Counted from the first letter of the stretch, positions 8,554 through 18,842 are shown. The stretch is 64,000 bases of DNA from Bradyrhizobium jicamae (GCF_001440395.1 NZ_LLXZ01000215.1:114697-178696); one strand, 5' to 3'. The notes: generated by a model from the letters alone, not told the origin. Made by a program: numbers and translations.

Positions 8554-11500
8554 GTGTCTTGCCAGGTCTGTTCGTCGACGCTGAGAGCTGGCGACCTGTT
8601 TTGCTCTGCATGCGGCGCGGCCGCGCCCAACCATCCGGTGAGCCCGTCTGTTTCCGAAGCGCGTGGCCGTATTGCCGGCGAGCGGAAATTCCTCACCGTG
8701 CTTTGCTCCGATCTGCAGCGTTCGACCGATCTGATTTCGGAGCTCGACCCCGAAGAGGCGATTTCTCGCCTCGAACCGGCCCTGATCGCCATGCGCACGG
8801 CGGTTCGCCGCAGCCGCGGCATCGTCAGCAAGGAAGGTGGTGACGGGCTGATTGCCTTGTTCGGCGCACCGCACGCGGACGACAATCACGCCGTCCTGGC
8901 CTGTCATGCAGCCCTCGAGCTCGTCAGGCGTATCAAGCTGCTGAACGATCCGGAGCTTCACGTTCGGGTCGGCGTCCATTCCGGCTATGTCGTCGCGCAT
9001 GTGATCGAAGCGGATTTCTCGTCAATCTATGAAGCGGGCGGGCCGGCGGTCCATCTGGTGAAGCGGTTCGAGAGCACGGCGAATGCCGGGCAGATCCTTG
9101 CTTCGGAGTCCTGCCAGAGTCTGGCGACCGGAATCGTGACCTTCAAGGCCCTGCCGCCGAAACGGCTGGAGGGATTTCCTGCACTGGTACCTTGTTACGA
9201 GGTCGTCGAGATCAGTGGTCTCAGCCGCTGGCGAGCCCGGTCGACGAGTGGTCTTTCATCCTTCGTTGGCCGGAACGAGCAGATTTCGCAATTGGAGCGC
9301 GCGGCACAGCTAGTCGGCCCTTCCGGGAAGATCGCTGCCGTAGTGGGAACGGCCGGAATAGGGAAGTCCCGCGTAGTCCACGAATTCGTGGATGCGTTGC
9401 GGCAACGTGATTGGCAGGTGATCGAAGCCGAGGGCAATCCGCTCGAACAAGCAGTTCCCTATGCCCTGCTAAAGAAGCTTCTTCAAAGCGCGCTGCAGCC
9501 AGAGAAGCCCGTCGTCGCCGATCAAGCAGGCTCAGGCGAAGCCCTTGCGTCGGCTGACGCTGAGCTTTGGCCCGCGGCACTCAATTCTGTTCTCGATCAG
9601 CCCGTCGCGGATCCGCGCTGGCGCGATCTTGAACCGCTGCTGCGACGGCGCGTAATTATTGATGCCGTTCGCAATATGCTGGATCGGGTGATCTCGTCGC
9701 GGCCCACGGTGTTGTTGTTGGAGGATTTGCATTGGATCGACGGCCAAAGCGAGACCGTCGTTGAGGCTCTGATGTCGCTTGCGGCAACCCGCCCGTTGCT
9801 GGTGCTGCTGACGTGGCGGACCGAACATACGCCGGAATGGCTTGAGCACCTCGACGTGCTGCGGATCTGGCTTCGATCGCTCGACGCTGCCTCGGCAAAC
9901 ATGTTGCTCGACAATTTGCTGGGAACTGCTCCCGATCTCGATGCGCTCAAGGCCCGTATCCTCCGCCACACCGGACAGATCCCACTCTTCATCGAGGAGG
10001 TTGCCCGGCAGTTCATCAGCCGGCGCGTCGCTGGGGAGACCGGAGACGCCGACGCGTCCTGGGACACTCTCGAAATTCCCCCCACTGTCCAGGGGGTAAT
10101 TGCATCGCGCATCGATCGTTTGCCGAAAGAAGACAAGGCGCTTCTGCAACTCGCTTCGGTTCTCGGACCGCGCGTGTCGCCAAATCTGCTCGCCGCTGTC
10201 ACCGACATGCCGACGGCGCAGTTGCAAAGCCGGCTTTGGTCGCTGGAGGTTTTCTCGAGGAGGTGCGGTCGGTCCCATCTGTCGAATACGTGTTTGCCCA
10301 CGACCTTATTCGCGAGGTTGCCTACGAGTCTATTCTCCGCTCGCAGCGCGAGGTGCTGCACCGCCGGATACTGACAGCTCTTGAAGCAACCTCGGCCGGA
10401 CGCGAGGAGGATGTTGCTGAAGCGCTTTGCCATCACGCGATCAAGGCGCAGGACTGGAGCAAGGTTGACCGATATGGCCATTTGGCTGCGAGGAAGGCCT
10501 TTGCCAGATCGGCGTTCCGCGACGCTACGGAATATTTCAAGGCCGCCATGGATGCGGTGGACAAGCAGCCGGAATCGACGGCGCGTGAACAACGGGCGAT
10601 CGATCTGCGCATCGAAGCGCGGCTCTCGTTCGTGTCGTTTGGAAGCATCGAGGAATGGTTCAGCCTTGGTCAGGACAGCGAGGCGCGGTCCAGGAAGATC
10701 GGCGATGAAAAGCGCCGGCTGGCATCTATCGCGATCAGGGCCGCGGCGCTGAATTTTTACGGGACGCCCTACGAAGCAATCGCGGTGGCGGAAGAGGCTG
10801 TCACGCTGGCCAACCAGATGAACAACTCTCCCTGGCTTTGCTTTGTCGAATATGGCCTGGGCCAATCGTATTTTCTGGCCGGACGATTTCGGGATGCACA
10901 ACGGCATCTCGCAAAGGCAACTGCATTGCTTGCGAGTGCGCCGAATAACGTCCCTCCGGGGACAACGGGATCCAGCCTCCTGGTGCTCTGCCGCATGATG
11001 AGCGCCATCGTTCATGCGTGGCTCGGCGAATTCGACGAGGCCGAACATTGCTCCGAGGAAGCGAGTATCCTGGCGGAAACGAACGACCGTCCTTACGACA
11101 TGATCGCGGCCGACTATGGACGCGGGGTCGTGCAGCTGATGCGCGGCGATTTTGAAGAGGCAGAAAGCGCCCTCGATCAGGCCCTTCGTGTTTCGCGCGA
11201 AAGTGAAGCGCGTCTATTTCAGCCCCTCATCATGAGCGCGCTCGGAAGCCTTTACTCGCAGCAGGGATATGCCGTGCGCGCGACAGAGATCTTGTTGCGG
11301 GCGAAGGATGAAGCCGACAAGCTTGGTCATGAAACCAGCAAAGTCGCCGTTTCGGCGTATCTGGGCGCAGCCTATGGCCAGCTGGGGGAAGTCCAGCACG
11401 CACTGTCTCTCTTGCACGCCTGCCAGGCCAGCGCGAGGCAGAAGGGATATGCGGGTATCGAAGCGCTGGCGGCGAGTGCGGAGGCGAACATTCTGGCGTC

Positions 11501-11750
11501 CCAGGGCGGGCACATGCTTGAGGAGGCCATGGACTGCCTCCAACGGACGATCGAATTCACTGCCAAGCTCGGAGCGCTACCCTTCCTGGGAACGGCCAAG
11601 GGACTACTGTCCCGGCTCCTGGCGGCTTCGGGGCGGACAGACGAAGCGAGAGAGGAGCTGGTCCAGGCGATCACGCTCTTCGACCAATCAAAAATGACTG
11701 TACATCTAGAACGTGCTAAGGCTGAACTCTCCAATTTCTCTGATATTTGA
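8554..11750 (+). pseudogene. Zinc-ribbon / class III adenylate cyclase / AAA ATPase / TPR protein, interrupted by one frameshift
   Basis: A signalling protein of about 1065 residues in two overlapping frames. Order: zinc ribbon (CQVC and FCSACG, residues 3-20), class III nucleotide cyclase domain (metal-binding D in CSDLQRST and D in EGGDGLIALFG), AAA/STAND ATPase (Walker A GTAGIGKS, Walker B LLLEDLHWID), and a long C-terminal TPR-like helical region. The frame breaks near 10246-10250; adding one G (GAGGTTTTC to GAGGGTTTTC) joins SLE to GFLEEV and restores the protein. The start is GTG at 8554, preceded by GGAGGAAGCTGAGG. It could be an intact gene with a read error. Effector and target are unknown. 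Confidence 0.85.
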
Positions 11751-11808
11751 CATATTGTGGCCAAAGTTGCGGCCACGGCAACTGGCGCCGCTATTCAAGG
11801 AGCAAGAA

Positions 11809-12228
11809 ATGGGTGGATTAGTCTACAGCGGAAAATTTGAAGAACACATCAATGAATTGTATAGCCCGCAGAATATCAACAAAACCGCGAAGAAGTTCAA
11901 AGAGTACGAGAAGAAGAACGGTGCTTATGCATTCGGTAAATTCACGAAATTCCTCGTGCCGAAGAAGGAAAACTGGGCCGGCGAATCCGGATCGACCGAG
12001 GGGCATGACAAGTGGGAAAAGCACTCGGGAGCAATTCCAAAGGCGATCCGCGACAAGATTACCGAAGTCATTGCGACCAATCTCAGATCGCCCAATCCCA
12101 TGCCGCTGGTGCTGAAGGTCGGCGAGAATGTCGATGGCACGCATGACCTGAAGGTTCGGATCTTTGCCCATAATGGCCACATGCATATTGGGCTTCACAT
12201 GCTTTGCCCGAATTCTTCGCTGAAATAG
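11809..12228 (+). CDS. Small soluble protein of unknown function
   Basis: A 139-residue hydrophilic protein, rich in Lys in its first half (FKEYEKKNGAYAFGKF) and with a His-rich C-terminus (AHNGHMHIGLHM). No signal peptide, membrane segment or known motif was recognised. ATG 11809 is chosen because AAGGAG sits about 6 bases upstream; an earlier in-frame start at 11713 lies within the preceding gene. It starts 58 bp after the cyclase/ATPase gene and ends 22 bp before a strong terminator, so it may share that transcript. Its base composition is lower in GC than its neighbours, which suggests acquired DNA. Confidence 0.65.
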   Translation: MGGLVYSGKFEEHINELYSPQNINKTAKKFKEYEKKNGAYAFGKFTKFLVPKKENWAGESGSTEGHDKWEKHSGAIPKAIRDKITEVIATNLRSPNPMPLVLKVGENVDGTHDLKVRIFAHNGHMHIGLHMLCPNSSLK

Positions 12229-12250
12229 CCTGATCGCGTGGAATGGAATT

Positions 12251-12284
12251 AGCCAGCAAGACCATTGAGTTTTGCTGGCTTTTT
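12251..12284 (+). terminator. Rho-independent terminator
   Basis: A perfect 9-bp stem, AGCCAGCAA paired with TTGCTGGCT, with a loop of about 12 bases, followed at once by TTTT. It lies 22 bp after the stop of the 139-residue gene and should end the transcript coming from the cyclase/ATPase region before the Crp-type gene. Confidence 0.85.
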
Positions 12285-12462
12285 GCTGCAAATATCCCGC
12301 CCGCCGGAACGGCGTGCGGTCCAGCCATGGTTCTGCCGCTAAGGCATGGGCTGTCTTACGGGCCGCCAAATCGACGCGGAGGCGCGCTTTCCGGTTGAAA
12401 TGCCTGCCTGCGTTGATTACGGAAGGACTACAATCCCGTTTTTCCCCTGGAGTTTGACTGGC

Positions 12463-13197
12463 GTGCCTCAACAAAGGACGGGTGAAGCTCACGGAATCTC
12501 GAGCAGCAAAACGTCGGTTTTGCGCAAGCATCCGGCTTTTGCCGATCTCGAGCCTGAGGCTTTCGAGCAGTTGTGCCGTTACGCCAAACACATCACGCTG
12601 AAGCGGGGAGCCACGTTGTTCTCCAAGGGGGACCCCGGCAACAGCCTCTACGCGGTCATTTCAGGCACGGTGAAGATGAGCATTTCATCACCGGATGGAC
12701 GCAATGCCATTCTCAATATCGTTGGGCCTGGCGAAATTTTTGGCGAAATCGCACTGCTCGACGGAAGAGCCCGCTCTGCCGACGCCATTGCTAACAGTAA
12801 TTGCGAACTCTTCGTCATCGACCGGCGCGAATTCATCCCCTTCGTGAATGGGCAACCGGCGCTGGCGATGAAGTTCATCGAATTGCTCTGCGAGCGTTTG
12901 CGATCGACCAGCGATCAGGTCGAGCAGATCATCCTGCAGAATCTGCCGGGACGGCTGGCCAGCGCGCTGCTTCGCCTGTCCGAAAAGCACAAATCCGAGC
13001 CGCAAGGCCGAACCATCGCGATCACCCAGCAGGAGATCAGCGAGATGGTCGGCATGACCCGGGAGAGCATCAACAAGCAGTTGCGCGCCTGGGCGACCCG
13101 CGATTGGGTGCGCCTCGAGCATGGTGCCATCGTTGTGTTGAATGCCGAGAAGCTTCGCGATCTCGCCGAAGCGGGGTCCGGACACGATGGCGAATGA
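12463..13197 (+). CDS. Crp/Fnr-family transcriptional regulator
   Basis: A 244-residue DNA-binding regulator. The N-terminal cyclic-nucleotide-binding fold shows GDPGNSLYAVISGTVKMS and GEIFGEIALLDGRARSADA. The C-terminal winged helix reads ITQQEISEMVGMTRESINKQL, where the recognition helix lies. There are no Fnr-type iron-sulfur cysteines near the N-terminus, so it probably senses a small molecule such as cAMP. The GTG at 12463 has GGAG 8-12 bases upstream; an in-frame ATG at 12346 would add 39 residues with no resemblance to the family. The nearby cyclase gene makes cAMP control plausible but unproven. Confidence 0.88.
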   Translation: MPQQRTGEAHGISSSKTSVLRKHPAFADLEPEAFEQLCRYAKHITLKRGATLFSKGDPGNSLYAVISGTVKMSISSPDGRNAILNIVGPGEIFGEIALLDGRARSADAIANSNCELFVIDRREFIPFVNGQPALAMKFIELLCERLRSTSDQVEQIILQNLPGRLASALLRLSEKHKSEPQGRTIAITQQEISEMVGMTRESINKQLRAWATRDWVRLEHGAIVVLNAEKLRDLAEAGSGHDGE

Positions 13198-13242
13198 CCG
13201 CATCGCGAAGCTGGCCAGCGAGGTCCGCACGCTCAGGGTTCA

Positions 13243-13905
13243 CTAGGGTACGGGATTGGCGCCACGCTCGATCGTGAATTCCATGTCAATCAGGCCTCGC
13301 GAGTGATTCAGGTCCGATTGCGACATCAGCAAGGTCAGATCCTTGCCCTTGAGAGATGCAAGCACCTCCGAGAGCCGTTCCGAAAGCGCTGGTGCGATAC
13401 CTTCGAACGGCTCGTCAAGCAACAAGCATTTGGTGCCAATGGCAAGCGCACGGCCGAGCGCGACCAGCTTTTGCTGTCCGCCGCTCAGCAGTAGCGCCTT
13501 ACGCTGCCGCATCTCGGTGAGTTCACCGATCACCTCATAGACGAAGTCGAGTCGGGCCTTGCGGTCGAGATGTCTCGCGACCCACAACGGCAACATGATG
13601 TTTTCCTCGACCGTCAACTGAGGAACCAGGCAGCGATCTTCCGGCATATAGCCGATTCCAAGTGCTGCGCGCGCATGGCGCGGACGGGACGAGAGGTCGC
13701 TGTCTTCGAACCGCACCATGCCTCTGGCCGGCGTGAGGTGCCCCATGATTGAACGCATCAGCGTCGTCTTGCCGGCGCCATTGCGACCCACCAGACTGAC
13801 CATCGCGCCTTTCGCGACATGCATTGTAAAACCGCGCAATGCCGGCATCGACTGGATCTCGACGACAAGACTGTCGATTGCAAGCAATGGCGCCGCGTTG
13901 TTCAT
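13243..13905 (-). CDS. livF: Branched-chain amino-acid-type ABC transporter ATPase LivF
   Basis: A 220-residue ATPase, last gene of a liv-type operon. Walker A GRNGAGKTT, signature LSGGQQKLVALGRAL and Walker B CLLLDEPFEGIAP are intact. The signature lacks the Arg after QQ seen in most LivF proteins. Its ATG overlaps the stop of livG by 4 bp. The operon imports an amino acid, amide or related organic acid; the family is broad and the specific substrate cannot be read from the ATPase. It converges on the Crp-type regulator 45 bp away. Confidence 0.92.
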   Translation of the reverse strand: MNNAAPLLAIDSLVVEIQSMPALRGFTMHVAKGAMVSLVGRNGAGKTTLMRSIMGHLTPARGMVRFEDSDLSSRPRHARAALGIGYMPEDRCLVPQLTVEENIMLPLWVARHLDRKARLDFVYEVIGELTEMRQRKALLLSGGQQKLVALGRALAIGTKCLLLDEPFEGIAPALSERLSEVLASLKGKDLTLLMSQSDLNHSRGLIDMEFTIERGANPVP

Positions 13906-14648
13906 CGCACGCCTCCGGTGACATAGCGGCGGACTTCCAGATTATTCAGTACGTCGGCGGGCAATCCGTCGGCCAGAATCCGGCCCTGATAGAACGCCAC
14001 CACGCGATCGGCGTAGCGGCTGACGATTTCCATGTCGTGCTCCACAAATACGATGGTCGCTGCGTCGGGCGCGACGGCGTGGATGACGCGGTCCATGGTC
14101 GTGAATTTTTCTTCCGCCGATACACCGGAGGTCGGCTCATCCAGCAGCAGCAGTTTTGGGCGGCGCACCAATGCCATGGCGATGTCGATCAGTTTGCGCA
14201 CGCCCCCCGCAAGCTCCGAGATCGGGCGATCAGCCAGATCGGCAAGACCAAAGCGTTGCAGCAACTCGACGGCCTTGTCTCGGCGGCCTTGGGCCTCCGC
14301 CGGCGCTCGGAGTGACATCCGTGTGCCGATGCCGGAAATCGCCACGGTGAGATTCTCGGCGGCGGTAAGCTCGACAAACAGTTGCGGAATCTGGAAGGAG
14401 CGGGAGATCCCAAGCCGGGCCACGCTTCGCGGCGAGCGTCTGCCGATGTCCATTCCGTCGAGCAGAATGGTTCCGCTATCGGGTTTGAGATAGCCCGTGA
14501 CCATGTTGACGAAGGTAGTCTTGCCGGCGCCGTTGGCGCCGATCAGGCTGATTTTCTGACCGGCCGGAATATCGAGCGTAAGCGCATCGGCCGCAACCAC
14601 CGCGCCAAAGCGCTTCTCAAGCCTGCTTACCGAAAGAACCGGGTTCAC
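13902..14648 (-). CDS. livG: Branched-chain amino-acid-type ABC transporter ATPase LivG
   Basis: A 248-residue ATPase with Walker A GANGAGKTTFVN, signature ELAGGVRKLIDIAMAL (variant AGG for SGG) and Walker B LLLLDEPTSGVS. The switch histidine is in FVEHDMEIV. The GTG start at 14648 overlaps the livM stop by 4 bp and has GAGGAG upstream. The same frame stays open far upstream to 15368, but that part is antisense-like translation within livM and not protein. It pairs with LivF. Confidence 0.92.
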   Translation of the reverse strand: MNPVLSVSRLEKRFGAVVAADALTLDIPAGQKISLIGANGAGKTTFVNMVTGYLKPDSGTILLDGMDIGRRSPRSVARLGISRSFQIPQLFVELTAAENLTVAISGIGTRMSLRAPAEAQGRRDKAVELLQRFGLADLADRPISELAGGVRKLIDIAMALVRRPKLLLLDEPTSGVSAEEKFTTMDRVIHAVAPDAATIVFVEHDMEIVSRYADRVVAFYQGRILADGLPADVLNNLEVRRYVTGGVR

Positions 14649-15640
14649 GGTGCGGCTCCTCGTTCGGCAGTGAGGGGAGGCGTTGCCGAAATGTGCCGCC
14701 GCCTGTGCCGATCCCTGATCCAGAGCGAACCGATGCCGCGCGGCAGAAACAGAATGACGCCCAGAAGGAAGACGCCGAGCACGAGCTGCCAGGTATTGGG
14801 CAAATAGAGATTCGAGAACGAACGGACCAGTTCCAGCGCCATCGAGGCGACAAAGACGGCGGCCACGCTCTGGTTGCCGGCAAGCACCGCCACAAAGACG
14901 AATTCGCCCGATGTGGTCCAGTATGCGAATTGTGGATCGATATGCCGCTGCGCCATCAGGGCAAAGGCGCCGCTGGCGCCGGCGAAGATCGCGGCGATCA
15001 GGAAGTTGATCGATATGATCCGGTTGGCCGAAAGCCCGAGATATTCCACTCGCAGATTGTTTTCGCGCACCGCAAGACTGGCGAGACCGAATTCGGACCG
15101 GAACAGGATGGTCGCGGCGATGCCGGCAAATCCGGTCACGATGACCGAGACGGCATACAGCATGAAGTCGGCCTCGCGCGGATCGGTGAAGCTCATGCCA
15201 AACAGGCTTGGCCGTCCAACATTGAACCCGTCGGAGCCGCCAAGCGCGGTCGATTTCACCAGCGCGCCGTAGAACACCATCGATAGGGCCAGTGTCAGCA
15301 TGCCAAAGAAGATCCCGCTGTAGCGCGCGATCAACGGCCCGATGACCAGACCGAGCAGGCCGCCGCAAGCAGCGCCGACGATCACCTGCGCCACCGCGTC
15401 GGTGAGACCCCAGGTATTGGCGATCAGCGCCACGCCATAGCCGCCGGCGGCAAAGAACAGGCCTTGGCCGAACGACACGTTGCCGGTGCGCGCCAGCACG
15501 ACGATGCCAAGGGCGATCAGCGCATTGGAGGCAGCAATCGTCGCCAGCGACAGGGTCCAGGTCGGTAGCGCGCGGCCGGCCAGCGTCACCATGGCGACAA
15601 GGGCGATCATGACCAGAGGATGTAGCCCTTTCTTCATCAA
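14645..15640 (-). CDS. livM: Branched-chain amino-acid-type ABC transporter permease LivM
   Basis: A 331-residue polytopic inner-membrane protein with roughly 8-10 hydrophobic segments. The LivM landmark GNVSFGQGLFFAAGGYG is near residue 55 and the cytoplasmic EAA-like loop is in LAVRENNLRVEYLG. The start overlaps the livH stop in ATGA and the end overlaps livG. With LivH it forms the translocation channel. Confidence 0.92.
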   Translation of the reverse strand: MMKKGLHPLVMIALVAMVTLAGRALPTWTLSLATIAASNALIALGIVVLARTGNVSFGQGLFFAAGGYGVALIANTWGLTDAVAQVIVGAACGGLLGLVIGPLIARYSGIFFGMLTLALSMVFYGALVKSTALGGSDGFNVGRPSLFGMSFTDPREADFMLYAVSVIVTGFAGIAATILFRSEFGLASLAVRENNLRVEYLGLSANRIISINFLIAAIFAGASGAFALMAQRHIDPQFAYWTTSGEFVFVAVLAGNQSVAAVFVASMALELVRSFSNLYLPNTWQLVLGVFLLGVILFLPRGIGSLWIRDRHRRRHISATPPLTAERGAAP

Positions 15641-16533
15641 ATCCGCCTTGCCGTTTCGCGCTTGAACAGGCCCTCGGGGCGAAACATCAGCACTGCCGCC
15701 ATGATCAAATAGATCATGAACAGTTCGGCTTGCGGCATCAGATGCACAGAAGCGGCGCGCGCCAGCCCAACCAGAATCGCGCCGACCGCTGCGCCCTCGA
15801 CGCTGCCCAGCCCCCCGATCACGACGATTGCAAAGCTCAGGATGATGACATCAGAACTGAGGCCCGGCTGCATCGATATTTTCGGCGCGGTCAGGGCGCC
15901 GGCGAGGGCGGCGAGCAGGACGCCGAACGCGAATGCGACGGCGTAGACGCGGTTGACGCGTACGCCCATGCTCACGCTCATTTCCTCGTTATGTATGACG
16001 GCAAGCACGATCTTTCCGATCACGGTGCGATTGAGGCCGAACCAGATCGCAAAGCCGATCACGGCTGAAATCGGTATCAGCACCAGATCGTAGCCGACGT
16101 AGTAAAGCCCCGCGAACTCGAGATTGCCGAACAGTTCGTATGGCTGTGTCGCATAGATCGGATTGACACCCCAGATCAGCTTGGTGACATCTTCAAGGAT
16201 CAGAAACACAGCATAGGTCACCAGCAGCAACACCACTTCGTCCCGGCCATAGAACATTTTCAGGAGGCCGCGTTCCAGCAGAAGCCCGACGGCGGACGCG
16301 ATCAACGCCACCGAGATCAGCATGGCGACGAACCCAACGCTTGGGGGGAGGCTGCGCGCGGCCACCATGGTTACGACGGTTGCCGCGATATAGGCGCCGA
16401 GGGCGTAGAAGCTGCCATGGGCGATGTTGAGGATCTTCAATACGCCGAAAACCAGCGTTAGCCCAAGGGCGACGATGAACAGCCACGAGGCCTGAATCAG
16501 GCCATCGAGAATGATCGTCAGAAAGAAGTTCAT
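15637..16533 (-). CDS. livH: Branched-chain amino-acid-type ABC transporter permease LivH
   Basis: A 298-residue membrane protein with about eight hydrophobic segments. It shows the LivH signature LNIAHGSFYALGAY near residue 35 and the loop GGLGSVEGAAVGAILVGL near 240. It follows livK by 95 bp and overlaps livM by 4 bp. It is the channel partner of LivM. Confidence 0.92.
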   Translation of the reverse strand: MNFFLTIILDGLIQASWLFIVALGLTLVFGVLKILNIAHGSFYALGAYIAATVVTMVAARSLPPSVGFVAMLISVALIASAVGLLLERGLLKMFYGRDEVVLLLVTYAVFLILEDVTKLIWGVNPIYATQPYELFGNLEFAGLYYVGYDLVLIPISAVIGFAIWFGLNRTVIGKIVLAVIHNEEMSVSMGVRVNRVYAVAFAFGVLLAALAGALTAPKISMQPGLSSDVIILSFAIVVIGGLGSVEGAAVGAILVGLARAASVHLMPQAELFMIYLIMAAVLMFRPEGLFKRETARRI

Positions 16534-16628
16534 GGCGGTGGCGTCGCGCGGGTGGTCGGTGGATAGAGAAAGGCGGCGCGGAGTACGATCACGCGCCGCC
16601 GACGTACATCACTGGATGCCGGTGCGAC

Positions 16629-17936
16629 CTAATTGCACTTGGCGCCTTGCATCCCGCCCTTGATCCACTCGATCGACTTCACGCCCGGGGGCGGGTTGAC
16701 GCATTCGGCGGCAAAGTACTGGATATCAATCAGATCGACCCGCTTGAGATCCGGATTATATTTGGTGCGGCTGAAGGCGATCGGCTGAATCGCCTGATGG
16801 CCGTCGGCGAGCTTCATCTGGATCAGTCCGCCAGGCGACGGCCACTCCAGGCCGGTCATGGCTGCGACCATTTCATCGGTCGAAGGCTTCTTTCCGCCGT
16901 TCTTGCTCATGGCCTTTTCGACCGCGGCCTTCAATCCGAGAATCGATTGCGTAATGCGATAGGCGGCCTGAACGGGATAGACGCCATTGGCCGCCTCGTA
17001 CCCCCTAAAGAGCCAATCGTTCAGCGGGGACTTCTGCGACATCAGACCATAGGAGCCCCGCGCGCCGATGATGGTGCCGTCGGGCATCTTGTCGCCGAGC
17101 GGCGGCAGCACATGATCGGCGGCGCTGAACACGAGCTGGCTACGCTTGGGCAGCCCGCGCGGAGCCGACTGCAGAACGAAGGCCTGCAAATCGCCGCCCC
17201 ACAAGCTTGAATAGACCACGTCGGAGCCAGCGCCCACCAGCGCAGAGATTTCGGTACCGTATTGGCCTGCACCGAACTTGGGCAACAAGTCCGTCTGAAC
17301 CTTGACGTTAGGATAGAGCTGCTGGGCAGCGGCGACGAAGTCGGCCCGGCTGTCCTGGCCCCAGGCGTAGTCCTGGTTGATCGCCGACAGCGTGTCCATC
17401 TTGATGTTCTTGGCCTTCATGTATCTGACGAGGCCGACATTATCCATCGTGGCATGTGCGGCAGTGCGGAAGACGTAGTTGTACTTGGCTTCCTCGAAGA
17501 TACGTGGCGTGCCGCAATCCATCAGCACCAGCATCTTCTTCAATTCTTCGGCGATCGGCGCCACTGCCAGGCAGTCGCCCGAGCTGATGTAGCCGAGGAC
17601 GACGTCGACATTGTCGCGCTGGTAGAGGTTACGCAGCTCCTGCACCTGCTTGGTGGCGCCGCCATTCTCGTCGATGATGACGGGCTCTATTTTCATGCCG
17701 CCAAATCCGACCTTCTCGTAAGGTGAGGGCACCGAACCCTTATTCAGCTGGTCGATGACGAACTGCGCGCCGTTGCGTGCGGGAACGCCGAAGCTGTCGG
17801 CTGCCGGCCCGGAGAGAAACGTTACAATACCGAGCTTGAAGGTTTCTTGCGCAGATGCCGGTGCCGCCACGGGAAGCGACATCGCAGCGACGGATGCAAC
17901 TATAAGTGCGCGGTTGGCGCGCCAAAAATGATTCAT
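16629..17936 (-). CDS. livK: Branched-chain amino-acid-type ABC transporter substrate-binding protein LivK-like
   Basis: A 435-residue periplasmic receptor with a signal peptide cleaved near ASAQE (about 30), then the family opening FKLGIVTFLSGPAADSFG. It is larger than E. coli LivK (about 370) and belongs to the broad type I binding-protein group that also includes receptors for amides, aromatic acids and urea. It is the first gene of the five-gene operon. The 180-bp gap before the convergent-side cyclase gene holds the likely promoter; I could not assign boxes. Gene symbol is by operon position, not proven specificity. Confidence 0.88.
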   Translation of the reverse strand: MNHFWRANRALIVASVAAMSLPVAAPASAQETFKLGIVTFLSGPAADSFGVPARNGAQFVIDQLNKGSVPSPYEKVGFGGMKIEPVIIDENGGATKQVQELRNLYQRDNVDVVLGYISSGDCLAVAPIAEELKKMLVLMDCGTPRIFEEAKYNYVFRTAAHATMDNVGLVRYMKAKNIKMDTLSAINQDYAWGQDSRADFVAAAQQLYPNVKVQTDLLPKFGAGQYGTEISALVGAGSDVVYSSLWGGDLQAFVLQSAPRGLPKRSQLVFSAADHVLPPLGDKMPDGTIIGARGSYGLMSQKSPLNDWLFRGYEAANGVYPVQAAYRITQSILGLKAAVEKAMSKNGGKKPSTDEMVAAMTGLEWPSPGGLIQMKLADGHQAIQPIAFSRTKYNPDLKRVDLIDIQYFAAECVNPPPGVKSIEWIKGGMQGAKCN

Positions 17937-18118
17937 GAACTCCTCCCTGATGTCGGCGGGTGTGCCCGCCCGATCGTCCGCACCTTTAATCAGGCGTCGG
18001 TTTTCTTTGGGATGAGTTTAGGCAAGCTTTTGCGGCGCGTCCATACACGCGACGTACAGAAGGGGAGCGGCCTGATGCCGCCTTTGGCGCCGCTGTGCCG
18101 CCAGTGCGGCAGGCTCCG

Positions 18119-18805
18119 TTACATATCAAACACCGCCACCGCGCGAATTGGCGAAGCCGTCCCGCCGCGCCACTTCATCGGCAGGCCGATGAAGGTGAAC
18201 TGGCCGCGGCCGAGCAGCGCTTCGAGATTGCACAGGCTCTCGATATGGGTGATGTCGAGGTCGAGGCAGGCCTTGTGGACGAGTGCATTCACCTTGCCCT
18301 CGGGGCCTGGCCGCATCGAATCGATACCGAAATGCACGACGCCTTGCTGCGCCAGCCATTCGGTGGCGGCGATGTTCACGCCCGAATTATCGCTGGAATA
18401 TTCCTTGCGGGGGAATGTCCGTTCGTGGTGACCGGTGCAGAGCAGCACGGTGCCACCCTTCGGCACCGCCACACCGGCTTTCGCCACCGCCGCCTCGAGG
18501 TCGGCCGGCGAAATCTCGGCGCGCGGTGCGATGTGGCGCAGGTCGATGCAGATGCCCGGCACGATGCATTTCTCCAGCGGATATTGGTCGATGGATATGC
18601 CGCTCTCGCCGAAATGCCGGGGTGCGTCGATATGGGTACCGGCGTGATCCACCATCGAGATGAACATCGAGGCCAGCCCGTGCACATTGCCGGACTCGGC
18701 AAAGGATTCCTCGTGCGTTTTCCAGACGCCGTGCACCACCGGCGGGTGGCCGGGATAACTCGGCGTGCGGTGATAAAGCTCTCGACTGAGGTCAACGATC
18801 TTCAC
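18119..18805 (-). CDS. Cyclase-family metal-dependent hydrolase (kynurenine formamidase-like)
   Basis: A 228-residue soluble hydrolase of the cyclase/kynurenine formamidase family. The metal-binding motif H-x-G-T-H-x-D-x-P-x-H is intact as HAGTHIDAPRHF (about residues 54-65), and a second ligand pair is likely in CTGHHERTF. Family members hydrolyse amides or cyclic esters such as N-formylkynurenine or isatin. It is the last gene of a minus-strand unit with a TRAP transporter and a GntR regulator, so its substrate is probably what the transporter brings in. The start is 38 bp downstream of the dctM stop. Confidence 0.88.
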   Translation of the reverse strand: MKIVDLSRELYHRTPSYPGHPPVVHGVWKTHEESFAESGNVHGLASMFISMVDHAGTHIDAPRHFGESGISIDQYPLEKCIVPGICIDLRHIAPRAEISPADLEAAVAKAGVAVPKGGTVLLCTGHHERTFPRKEYSSDNSGVNIAATEWLAQQGVVHFGIDSMRPGPEGKVNALVHKACLDLDITHIESLCNLEALLGRGQFTFIGLPMKWRGGTASPIRAVAVFDM

Positions 18806-18842
18806 GCGGTATCTCCTCTGCCCGCAAACCGCAGCGCCTGAT

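Noticed and set aside
11757..11776. GTGGCC / GGCCAC hairpin after the cyclase/ATPase gene
   Set aside because: A 6-bp stem without a T-tract, too weak to call a terminator.
13902..15368. Extension of livG to a 488-residue protein
   Set aside because: The upstream half lies inside livM in another frame; the GTG at 14648 with its ribosome site and stop overlap gives the correct LivG size.
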